From a bacterium (GTDB lineage Bacteria; Ratteibacteria; UBA8468; B48-G9; DTJG01), in assembly GCA_021800535.1 (NCBI GenBank), contig JAJYYV010000010.1, forward strand, positions 1 through 52,967: a DNA stretch of 52,967 bases, written 5' to 3'. The position numbers and the translations under genes were made by a program. Positions 32,508 to 39,559 of this stretch are shown one piece after another. Position 1 is the first letter of the stretch; every line of letters starts with the position of its first letter. Below the pieces are notes generated by a model. The model was not told the DNA's origin and did no database searches. It worked only from the letters and a program-made list of their open reading frames with translations.

Positions 32508-32987
32508 ATGAACGATAATAACGATCAAATGAAAAAATTGCTGCAAGTTTTAAATTCAACAAGCCAAGGACTGGAATCATCTGTAACAAAAGAGGTCCTT
32601 TCAGGCACTGTTGAAGAAACAGGCACATTGATTGAAATCGAGAAAAAGTCAGAGCTGGCAGAAGATAATTCAATAGTAGAAACAGTTATTTTTAAGATGC
32701 CTGTATTTTTGTGCGGCTGTTTATCTCAAGGAAGAAATAATGTGGGTGTAAAATGCAGCCGCTGTAATCATATATCATGCAATCAACATTCATATAGATG
32801 CCTTCGCTGTCATAAACCATTATGTATAAACTGCCGGCGACAATTGCATTTCGGAGTATTTTGTAACCGATGTTTTTTCTTGTGCGTTTTTATAAGACCA
32901 TTATTAACAAAATATCTAAGGGCTGTTCCACCAATAGCGGTACAAATGCAGCAAGCTCAAAATCCTTTTGGAGATAGAAATGAATAA
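32508..32987 (+). CDS. Zinc-knuckle membrane protein, 159 aa
   Basis: N-terminal 40 residues match the 50-aa protein at 32211. Then a Cys/His-rich zone, CGCLSQGRNNVGVKCSRCNH ... CNQHSYRCLRCHKPLCINCRR, about 69-120, that looks like tandem treble-clef or zinc-knuckle units. One hydrophobic segment follows (FCNRCFFLCVFIRPLLTKYL) and a polar Gln-rich tail. Possibly an accessory that anchors the next gene's ATPase; overlaps it by 8 bp. Confidence 0.65.
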   Translation: MNDNNDQMKKLLQVLNSTSQGLESSVTKEVLSGTVEETGTLIEIEKKSELAEDNSIVETVIFKMPVFLCGCLSQGRNNVGVKCSRCNHISCNQHSYRCLRCHKPLCINCRRQLHFGVFCNRCFFLCVFIRPLLTKYLRAVPPIAVQMQQAQNPFGDRNE

Positions 32988-34701
32988 GAGTGATGCAATA
33001 ACAAAAGCACTAGAGAGGCTAAACAAGATGCAGGATTTGTGCATAGAAGATCCTGAATTAATACCACTTATAACCAGCCTGATCAGGACAGGCAATGAAA
33101 AACGGTTAATGCAGATCAATAGAAAAATTGTGCCTTCTGAACTTCAACAAATTATTTCCGGTAATCCTTATAAGAAGGCAACAAAAGAAGCAGATGGCTT
33201 ACTTCGAGTTGGTATAACTCCAGAAGGCCAGCCAGTTGGTTTTGATTTAGAGGGACACGGTCTTATAAGCGGAATAACAAGATCAGGTAAGACCTGCTTG
33301 CTCATTTTACTTTTGCAGCAGGCTATAAAATATGGCTATAAAGTCTGGTTTTTTTCAAGATTCCTTGAAGAGTCTTTATTGAAAATTTTAAGCCTGCATG
33401 AAGATATTTTGGTGTTTTTTCCTGATGGAAATATAAGGATCAATCCTTTTTATCACCCTTCACTATCAAAACAGGAATTATATCCTCGAATAGTAACAAA
33501 CATGAAAAAGGCCTATTGGTTCGGCGAGGGCACAGAGTCATTAATATTATCCTCTTTGATGTATTTGGCAGGCAAGTATTCCCATACCAACTTTTTTAAT
33601 CTTTATAATTTTTTAAAATCACAAAAATATGACTATAGAAAGAGGCTTTTTCAAGATACTTTTAATAATCGAACAGAGGCCATTATTAATGGTCCTCTTG
33701 GAAAAATCTTCAACACTGATAAAGGGGATTTTGAAAGTTTATTAAGAACCAGCATAATTTTTCCAATAGGGACATATACTGTTCCTGACCAGATATTTTT
33801 TACAAATTTCCTCATAGAAGCTTTGTACTGGCAAAAACTTTCTGTTCCCTCTGACATATATCATTTTTTGATTCTTGATGATATGCAGACAATAGCAGAC
33901 AAGTCCTTTGAATATCGGGCTGGTGAAGGGGCCCCAGAGCTTTCGCATCTCTTGTCAACTGTTGCAAAAAGTAAAATTTTCATATTCGGTGCAAGTCAAA
34001 TACCAAGCCAGCTTAGTACATCTATTCATTCCAATTCTAATTTTAAGGCAACTTTCAGATTAGGCAACGGAGCAGATATTGAGATGATGCAAAGGTCAAT
34101 GGGAATAACTGAGCCTGAACAAAAACAATATTTTTATACCCTTTCAGACCGGAAAATCATTATAAAAAAAACTTCTGGCTATACTGCTCCTTTACTTGCA
34201 ATAATTCCTGAAATACATTTTCCAGGAAGGCTTCAGACAATAGAGGAAACCAAAAAGAAAAATGAGAAAATTCTTAGGGATTTAGGAATAAAAAAGGAAT
34301 ATCACTGGAATAAATATATTATTGCTCTTCCTCTTCCTACTCCTATTAACGATGAAGAAAAGTCCATAAAAAATGAAGAAAAAAAGAATATCAAAAATGA
34401 TAAAGACCTTCTTATGGATATTTATCTACATCCTTATCTATCCATTACAGAGCATTACAAAAACCTTGATTTATCAGCAGGTAAGGGAAATGCCATTCTC
34501 AAGGCACTTATCAGAAGCCAACTTTGCACTATTGAGACAATAAACACAGGTGGCAGAGGGGGAATAACAAAATTTCTTGTATTGACTGACAAGGGATACG
34601 CGGTAATAGGAGTAGAACCCAAAACTGGCTTTAGCAGAGGAGGTGGATTTGAACATGGATACTGGCAATACAAAATTTCCAGACACTTTAAATCATTATA
34701 A
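32980..34701 (+). CDS. HerA/VirD4-like DNA-translocase ATPase (paralogue of 21113)
   Basis: 573 aa from the ATG at 32980, with GGAGAT before it. Walker A G-I-T-R-S-G-K-T near 96-103 (GLISGITRSGKTCLLILLL), Walker B FLILDDMQTIAD near 290, LSTVAKSKIFIFGASQIPSQL as the sensor segment. The C-terminus carries the winged-helix-like part (ITEHYKNLDLSAGKGNAILKALI ... KFLVLTDKGYAVIG) and ends HGYWQYKISRHFKSL. In the 21113 paralogue the homologous tail runs on into a PD-(D/E)xK-like domain; here that domain is in another frame as a separate gene at 34655. Likely a DNA pump or coupling ATPase for the island. Confidence 0.8.
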   Translation: MNKSDAITKALERLNKMQDLCIEDPELIPLITSLIRTGNEKRLMQINRKIVPSELQQIISGNPYKKATKEADGLLRVGITPEGQPVGFDLEGHGLISGITRSGKTCLLILLLQQAIKYGYKVWFFSRFLEESLLKILSLHEDILVFFPDGNIRINPFYHPSLSKQELYPRIVTNMKKAYWFGEGTESLILSSLMYLAGKYSHTNFFNLYNFLKSQKYDYRKRLFQDTFNNRTEAIINGPLGKIFNTDKGDFESLLRTSIIFPIGTYTVPDQIFFTNFLIEALYWQKLSVPSDIYHFLILDDMQTIADKSFEYRAGEGAPELSHLLSTVAKSKIFIFGASQIPSQLSTSIHSNSNFKATFRLGNGADIEMMQRSMGITEPEQKQYFYTLSDRKIIIKKTSGYTAPLLAIIPEIHFPGRLQTIEETKKKNEKILRDLGIKKEYHWNKYIIALPLPTPINDEEKSIKNEEKKNIKNDKDLLMDIYLHPYLSITEHYKNLDLSAGKGNAILKALIRSQLCTIETINTGGRGGITKFLVLTDKGYAVIGVEPKTGFSRGGGFEHGYWQYKISRHFKSL

Positions 34702-34981
34702 GGTTGAAATTGAAAAAAATCTTAATGGGAAATTTATTGACGTGGCTATTGAAACCAAGACTGGCATTGTCGCGATAGAGGTGGCAAATATACCAGATCA
34801 TGAGCAGGTTAACCTCGAGAAGGACCTTGCAGCCGGCTGTATTGCTGTAATCATAGCGTGTGGCAATAAAACAGTATTTGAGCAATTAAAATCACTTGAG
34901 AGCGAAAAAGTACATGTAGTAATGGCTTATGAACTGTTAAAAATCAAATCCTTGGATGAAATTTTAACAAGATTACCTTAG
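34655..34981 (+). CDS. Split-off PD-(D/E)xK-like domain, 108 aa
   Basis: NHYKVEIEKNLNGKFIDVAI and GIVAIEVANIPDHEQVNLEKDL correspond to NYKIEIEKEINGKPDIIVEN and RIAIEIETGYSDFLGNVRRNL in the 21113 protein, so this is its C-terminal nuclease-like domain. The start is either GTG at 34643 or ATG at 34655; AGGAGGTGG lies about 12 nt before the ATG. Either a genuine gene fission with its own ribosome site or a one-base frameshift. The catalytic P-D of the paralogue is F-I-D here, so the site may be weakened. Confidence 0.65.
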   Translation: MDTGNTKFPDTLNHYKVEIEKNLNGKFIDVAIETKTGIVAIEVANIPDHEQVNLEKDLAAGCIAVIIACGNKTVFEQLKSLESEKVHVVMAYELLKIKSLDEILTRLP

Positions 34982-34994
34982 GAGGTGATAAAAA

Positions 34995-35240
34995 ATGTTG
35001 ACATGGGAAAAGCTTGCAGATATGCAGAAGCCTCTGGATTACAGAACCTTGAGATCCCCATATTCTGATATAACTCATGATTATCCAGACATATGCGGCA
35101 TAAACAAATGGGCGGGAAAAGGCAAACCAGTATCAATACATATTCCACATTATCCAGGCTCTCGTTATGGCAAAAAACATTCTAGAAAATTTGCACGAAG
35201 ATATAAATATAACAGATTTTATTTTAAAAAAAGATATTAA
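34995..35240 (+). CDS. Small basic hypothetical protein, 81 aa
   Basis: TAGGAGGTGATAAAAAATG gives an excellent ribosome site. Very basic C-terminus (GSRYGKKHSRKFARRYKYNR) suggests nucleic-acid binding; the N-terminal half reads LTWEKLADMQKPLDYRTLRS. Unrecognised. Its position beside the DUF2997/Ycf46 set suggests membership of that module. Confidence 0.58.
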   Translation: MLTWEKLADMQKPLDYRTLRSPYSDITHDYPDICGINKWAGKGKPVSIHIPHYPGSRYGKKHSRKFARRYKYNRFYFKKRY

Positions 35241-35250
35241 AGGGGGAGCA

Positions 35251-35445
35251 ATGAGCAGATTAATTATTACAATTAAAGACGGTGAGGTAAAAATGAAAAT
35301 TGAAAAAACTCCGGGAAAAGACTGTCTTGCTGAAACAAAAGACATAGAACAAAATCTTGGAGAAATCAAATCAAGACAGTTAACGTCTGAATTCTACAGT
35401 CAGAATGAAAACATTATTGTTAAAAGGAAGGTGAAAACATCATGA
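35251..35445 (+). CDS. DUF2997-like protein, 64 aa
   Basis: Start at 35251 with AAAGGGGGAGC before ATG. LIITIKDGEVKMKIEKTPGK then DCLAETKDIEQNLG fits the DUF2997 pattern: a two-stranded start, then G-x-x-C and a helix with T-K/x-L-E. In cyanobacteria and others this small family occurs beside DUF1257 (Ycf35) and Ycf46-like AAA proteins, exactly the neighbours here. Overlaps the AAA gene by 4 bp. Confidence 0.7.
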   Translation: MSRLIITIKDGEVKMKIEKTPGKDCLAETKDIEQNLGEIKSRQLTSEFYSQNENIIVKRKVKTS

Positions 35446-36995
35446 AATATCCGAAACAGGAACAAGATTTTATAGATGAATGCAAAGTTAATGTATTTGC
35501 AAGAAATCCCCTGGTTTATGTCCAGACTTTTGAAACCATCAGGGCAATTGGATTGCTACATATAGTTGCAGACAAAACATCCCGGAATATATTTGTCTGG
35601 AAACCTGGCATAGGTTATGTAAATGATAAAAACATTCCTCTTGATCCAGCAACAGCTGATATAATGGTGGCTTTACAAAGAATCGAGTCTGAAAAACCTA
35701 TTTTATATATTTTCCAGGACATGAAATTTTCCTCATCAATGCTTAGAAACATGGAAGATATAGTTATAAGTTATCTGAAATCCATCTCTGATTCCTTATC
35801 ATCTGGAAAAGCCACTATTTTCATAGTTTCAAGCACATCTGTACCTCCGGACCTTGCTGAATATGTTAGAAACATGCTTCTTCCCTTTCCAGATGCAGAA
35901 GTCATAAAAATAAGAATTCTTTCTGAAATGGAAAAAAAAGAATTGATACAAGCTACAGAATCTGAAAAAGAGCATCTATCCAGAATCTTTACAGGCCTTA
36001 GTTTAGCAAGAATTGAGTGTATTGCTGCTGAAATCACCCATAAATACAAGTCTCTAAGTGAAAATGCAATCCCGGAAATTTTAAGAAGAAAAGCTGATTA
36101 CATCAAGTCTACCGGCATATTGGAAGTTATTGATGTTTCTAAAGCTGTAGATGCTGTTGGCTATGAAAATTTGAGAGAGTGGAGAAGAAAAAAATTCACA
36201 GCCTTTACAGAAGAAGGGGAAAAAGAAGGATTAGAAAAACCCAAAGGCATTTTTTTGAGTGGAATTCCAGGCTGTGGAAAATCACACCAGGGAAAACAAT
36301 TTGCAAAAGACTGGGACATGTTACTTCTTCATCTTGATATAGGCAGAATATTTGGCCGTTATGTTGGCCAAAGCGAGGAAAATATAAGACTGATTATAAC
36401 AATAGCAGAGGCATGTGCTCCATGTATTTTATGGATTGATGAAATTGAAAAGGGATTTTCAATCTCAGGAGACGGGGATGGAGGAACAGGAAAACGGGTT
36501 TTTGGAATTTTACTGACATGGTTACAGGAAAAAACAAGTACAGTGTTCTTATTTGTAACTGCCAATGATATCACCAAATTACCACCTGAATTTGCAAGAT
36601 TAGGAAGATTTGATGCTATTTTTTTTCTTGACTTGCCTAATGAGACAGAGAGACAAGCTCTTTTTAAAATACATGCAGCCAAAAGAAAAATAAATCTTTC
36701 TGATTTAGAAATATCATCCTTAGCTAATATGAGTGACGGCTATTCAGGTGCAGAGATAGAGGAATGTCTAAAAGCATCAAAATTTGAAGTCTATGGCAAA
36801 GGACCAGTTACATTTGAAACAGTATCGCAGGAGATAAAAAATATAATACCTCTTTCCATATCAAGAAGAGAGGAAATCTCTTATCTTAGAAACTGGGCAA
36901 AAACAAGAGCATTATCTGCTTCAAAATCCTTAGTAAAAAATTCCGGGAATGGAGGAAATGGAAGATGGACAAATCTCGAAATAGCAGAAAATTAA
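35442..36995 (+). CDS. Ycf46-like AAA+ ATPase
   Basis: 517 aa. The N-terminal 260 residues are a degenerate ATPase-like domain typical of Ycf46 (ILYIFQDMKFSSSMLRNMED, IFIVSSTSVPPDLAEYVRNM). The AAA+ core follows: Walker A GIFLSGIPGCGKSHQGK (about 268-284), GRYVGQSEENIRLII second-region-of-homology start, Walker B CILWIDEIEKGF (about 326-337), sensor VFLFVTANDITKLPPEFARLGRFDA with the Arg finger, and DGYSGAEIEECL (sensor 2). It should remodel proteins in the cytosol. Its last residues GNGRWTNLEIAEN resemble the start of the 37533 membrane protein. Known family; its cellular role is not established. Confidence 0.82.
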   Translation: MKYPKQEQDFIDECKVNVFARNPLVYVQTFETIRAIGLLHIVADKTSRNIFVWKPGIGYVNDKNIPLDPATADIMVALQRIESEKPILYIFQDMKFSSSMLRNMEDIVISYLKSISDSLSSGKATIFIVSSTSVPPDLAEYVRNMLLPFPDAEVIKIRILSEMEKKELIQATESEKEHLSRIFTGLSLARIECIAAEITHKYKSLSENAIPEILRRKADYIKSTGILEVIDVSKAVDAVGYENLREWRRKKFTAFTEEGEKEGLEKPKGIFLSGIPGCGKSHQGKQFAKDWDMLLLHLDIGRIFGRYVGQSEENIRLIITIAEACAPCILWIDEIEKGFSISGDGDGGTGKRVFGILLTWLQEKTSTVFLFVTANDITKLPPEFARLGRFDAIFFLDLPNETERQALFKIHAAKRKINLSDLEISSLANMSDGYSGAEIEECLKASKFEVYGKGPVTFETVSQEIKNIIPLSISRREEISYLRNWAKTRALSASKSLVKNSGNGGNGRWTNLEIAEN

Positions 36996-37177
36996 CATTG
37001 TCAGTGATTTTCTTTATTGAGCCTGACGGCAATGTAACAATAAGTTCTTTATCAGGACCAACATTATCAATTGCAGAAACTTTAAATCCTGATGATGGAA
37101 CAGTAAAAACTTTACAAAAAATGGAGGTGTCCAATGTCTCATTATACGACCATAACAACAAAACTTATTGCGGTTGA
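36965..37177 (+). CDS. Small hypothetical protein, 70 aa
   Basis: GGAGGAAATGGAAG before the ATG is a good ribosome site. It overlaps the AAA gene end by 31 bp and the DUF1257 gene by 44 bp, both in other frames. SVIFFIEPDGNVTISSLSGP then TLSIAETL resembles the beta-hairpin start of DUF2997-like proteins (I-x-x-D-G-x-V), so it may be a second, diverged member. Length and context are plausible but the double overlap lowers confidence. Confidence 0.45.
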   Translation: MDKSRNSRKLTLSVIFFIEPDGNVTISSLSGPTLSIAETLNPDDGTVKTLQKMEVSNVSLYDHNNKTYCG

Positions 37178-37529
37178 AACAATAAAGGAAGCATTAAAAG
37201 AAATGGGATTTTCAATAAAATGCGGGGAAAATCTCCCCCTGTACAATTATATGGGAGACAAGATAAGCAAGACAGCGGATATTGTAATTTCCCGTCAACA
37301 ACTTAATTCTGCAAGTAATGACATAGGCTTGAAAAAAGTCGGAAACAGCTATGAGATAATCATTTCAGATTATGACTCTGCTAAGATTAAAACAAAAAAT
37401 TTCGTAAAAGACTTAACTCAGAAATATGCCTATCTGCATGTAAAAAAGGAATTAGCCAGAACAAATTTTTCAATAATGAAAGAATATGTTCTTGAAGATG
37501 GCACAATACAGATAATGGCTGAGAGGTGA
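37134..37529 (+). CDS. DUF1257 (Ycf35-like) protein, 131 aa
   Basis: MSHYTTITTKLIAVETIKEAL followed by KEMGFSIKCGENLPLYNYMG and ADIVISRQQL, then DIGLKKVGNSYEIIISDYD: this is the DUF1257 pattern (MSHYTTIxTKL start, central Gly-rich turn, DIGF-type segment), as in plastid and cyanobacterial Ycf35. GGAGGTGTCC before ATG. In known genomes it accompanies Ycf46-like AAA and DUF2997 genes, as here. Function unknown. Confidence 0.78.
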   Translation: MSHYTTITTKLIAVETIKEALKEMGFSIKCGENLPLYNYMGDKISKTADIVISRQQLNSASNDIGLKKVGNSYEIIISDYDSAKIKTKNFVKDLTQKYAYLHVKKELARTNFSIMKEYVLEDGTIQIMAER

Positions 37530-37532
37530 TAT

Positions 37533-37940
37533 ATGGGAAATGGCAGATGGAGTTCAATTGAAATTCCAGGACGTGACTCCTTGGGAAAAAACAAGTCTTC
37601 TCGTGATGTTAAGACAAAAACATCTCTTACGAATCATGAGTTGCCGAATATTTCATATCAGAGTCCCTCATCCAAGGCAATACAGTCAACTAGGAAGACT
37701 AAGCAGTCATATAACCAGCCCAATTCCAGGATATATAGTCAAACAAGTAACCAGCAATTAAAACCAAATTTTCGTCTTGCTGGTTTTCTTGCTGTCTGTG
37801 TATTGCTTTCTGTTATTGTAATCTCGGGGTCATTTGCCTTAATCAAATTTTTTACCTCTCCCTGGGGCGGTATTGTCGCTGTTTTCATAACAATAATAAT
37901 GTTTCTTGTGATAATGAAAAAAGGAAAGTTCCCGATATAA
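37533..37940 (+). CDS. Two-helix membrane protein sharing the GNGRW motif, 135 aa
   Basis: The N-terminus MGNGRWSSIEIPGRD echoes the last residues of the AAA protein (GNGRWTNLEIAEN). A Ser/Lys/Asn-rich disordered stretch to about residue 80 precedes two membrane helices (LAGFLAVCVLLSVIVISGSF and GIVAVFITIIMFLVIM). AGAGGTGA ribosome site. Likely tied to the Ycf46-like ATPase, perhaps as a membrane partner or substrate carrying a shared recognition peptide. Inference from the shared motif and operon position. Confidence 0.65.
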   Translation: MGNGRWSSIEIPGRDSLGKNKSSRDVKTKTSLTNHELPNISYQSPSSKAIQSTRKTKQSYNQPNSRIYSQTSNQQLKPNFRLAGFLAVCVLLSVIVISGSFALIKFFTSPWGGIVAVFITIIMFLVIMKKGKFPI

Positions 37941-37944
37941 AACA

Positions 37945-39255
37945 ATGGAAAAAACAGTTCTATCTCCGGAAATACAGGAAAGGGATTTATCTCTGGATTT
38001 TGATGACACCTGGGTTTTGCACCAAAGAGTAAAATATTATAAAATACAATTCTGGATTCAATTGCTCTTTGACAAGGTGTTAATGGAGATAGAACACGGG
38101 GAAAGCCTCCAAAAAAAGGAGGCAAAAGTGACAGTCTATAAACAGGCAAGAAGCAGATTTTATTTTTTGAATATAACCTATCATGGGAAAAGAATAAGAT
38201 TAAGCAGCAGGTGTGAATTGAAAAAAGATGCCCAGAAATTAGGTGTTATTCTTCTTTCAAAGCTAATGCAAAAAGAAAATTTCCCTGGTTCTATCAATTA
38301 CACAGAACAGACCCAGGAAAATGCTCCTGTATTTGAAAAAGCCTCTTTCCAGTATATTCAGGAGGAATGCAAGGGTAAGAAAATTGCATGGAAAAGAGAG
38401 GATTTGTGCCATAGAGACCTTTTATCATTCTTTGGCAAATACCATCTCAATGAAATTACCCCTCAACTAATATCAAGATGGATGCATAGTGAAAGTTCAA
38501 GGATAGTTAGGGGAAACAAGACAATTTCAGCAAGAAGTGTTAATTATAATCTTGGCTATCTCAAACGCTTTTTCAACTATGCTATGAATATACAGGAATG
38601 GATAAAGGAAAATCCTGCCTCAAAAATAAAACCTTTGCCTATCTCAAGAAAAGAGAACAGGGTATTAAGTGAGGAAGAGGAATCAAAACTTCTTAATGCC
38701 TGTAAACATCCATGGTTTGAAAGAGTTATTGTCTTTGCTATTGAAACCGGATTAAGAGTAGGCGAGATTGCAAATTTAAAGACAAAAGACTTTCATCTTG
38801 ACTATGGGATTCCACATTTCAGGATTCAGAGAGAGAAAAACAAGGTTATAACTGAATTTCCTCTTGCATCTGAGAGGTTAAGCAGGATAATAAAAGAACA
38901 AATGTCATACCAGCATGAGGATGAACATTTTTTTGTTGATGACAAGGGAATGCTCTTAAACATAGACAAAATGGGAAAACGTCTTGAGAAAACGGCACAG
39001 CTGGCAGGCATAGAAAAAATAACCTTCAATATTCTCAGGAAAACCTTCTGCAGCAGGCTAAACTGGCTTGGATGCAACAAGATGTTTGTAGAGTATTTAA
39101 TGGGCCATACTGTAAAAGGAATAGAGTCTCATTATCTTGCAAATAACCTTAAAGGGGTGTATGAAGAATTACTGAAAATAGAAGATAGAAATAAAAAAAA
39201 TGTCATACCCCTGTCATACCTGAGTGAAAATAAAGAAAAAATCTGTTCTTTATAA
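37945..39255 (+). CDS. int: Island tyrosine integrase
   Basis: 436 aa. The N-terminal arm-binding-like domain (VTVYKQARSRFYFLNITYHGKRIRLSSRC, about 53-85) is followed by a SAM-like core-binding domain (about 120-215) and the catalytic domain: Arg in ETGLRVGEIANL (about 270), N-I-L-R-K in TFNILRKTFCSRL (about 362; Asn replaces the usual first His), LMGHT (about 386) and Tyr in ESHYLAN (about 396). A start at residue 47 (MEIEHGESLQ) would also give a complete protein. It lies 176 bp from tRNA-Ser and must integrate and excise the island. Confidence 0.88.
   Translation: MEKTVLSPEIQERDLSLDFDDTWVLHQRVKYYKIQFWIQLLFDKVLMEIEHGESLQKKEAKVTVYKQARSRFYFLNITYHGKRIRLSSRCELKKDAQKLGVILLSKLMQKENFPGSINYTEQTQENAPVFEKASFQYIQEECKGKKIAWKREDLCHRDLLSFFGKYHLNEITPQLISRWMHSESSRIVRGNKTISARSVNYNLGYLKRFFNYAMNIQEWIKENPASKIKPLPISRKENRVLSEEEESKLLNACKHPWFERVIVFAIETGLRVGEIANLKTKDFHLDYGIPHFRIQREKNKVITEFPLASERLSRIIKEQMSYQHEDEHFFVDDKGMLLNIDKMGKRLEKTAQLAGIEKITFNILRKTFCSRLNWLGCNKMFVEYLMGHTVKGIESHYLANNLKGVYEELLKIEDRNKKNVIPLSYLSENKEKICSL
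39202..39220 (+). other. Probable integrase arm-type sites, right end
   Basis: GTCATACCCC at 39202 and GTCATACC at 39213, again an 11-bp step, inside the 3' end of int. Same word and spacing as 231/242 near the left att site. Arm-site role inferred. Confidence 0.5.
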
Positions 39256-39264
39256 ATGATGAAA

Positions 39265-39302
39265 ACCTTTGTAGAAGATTGCAAATCGGAGGGGGTGGGA
39301 TT
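39265..39302 (-). repeat. Duplicated tRNA-Ser 3' tail, inner copy
   Basis: 38 bp identical to 39409-39446 (tRNA-Ser acceptor/T-arm 3' strand plus 22 bp flank) and to 18-55. On the tRNA strand it begins at the T-loop (AATCCC). It directly follows the structured core at 39303. Confidence 0.85.
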
Positions 39303-39408
39303 GTGCTGAAATTTTCAGGATGTATTACTGACGCACACTCTCCGTCTTCTTTGGAAAGCAATCTGTATGGCAAAAACAGACGGAGTGGTGAACCCATGGT
39401 TCAAACCC
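39303..39408 (-). repeat. tRNA-linked structured repeat core, tRNA-Ser copy
   Basis: 106 bp on the minus strand, nearly the same as 52419-52523 beside tRNA-His. It starts GGGTTTGAACC (complementary to the tRNA T-arm), contains GAACC-ATG-GGTTC, a CTCCGTCT/AGACGGAG stem, and CTGAAA/TTTCAG, then ends CAGCAC before the duplicated tail. See findings. No coding capacity. Confidence 0.8.
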
Positions 39409-39490
39409 ACCTTTGTAGAAGATTGCAAATCGGAGGGGGTGGGATTTGAACCCACGGTATCGCCTTGCGACGATACAACGGATTAGCAAT
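39392..39490. repeat. Right attachment-site repeat (attR) of the island
   Basis: 99 bases identical to 1-99, covering 17 bp of the structured core, 22 bp of flank and the 3' 60 nt of tRNA-Ser. Crossover must lie within this block; the T-loop is the usual place. Confidence 0.9.
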
Positions 39491-39521
39491 CCGCCGCACT
39501 AGGCCTCTATGCGACCCCTCC
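39431..39521 (-). tRNA. tRNA-Ser(GCT)
   Basis: Acceptor stem GGAGGGG/CCCCTCC with G73, anticodon loop TTGCTAA (anticodon GCT), a long variable arm (TTGTATCGTCGCAAGGCGATACC region, class II) and T-arm GTGGG-TTCAAAT-CCCAC. CCA is not encoded: G73 is followed by ATT. It reads AGC/AGT codons. It is the intact tRNA restored at the island's right end. Confidence 0.95.
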
Positions 39522-39559
39522 ATATTTAACTTGCAATATATAATATCATAAAAAGGAAA

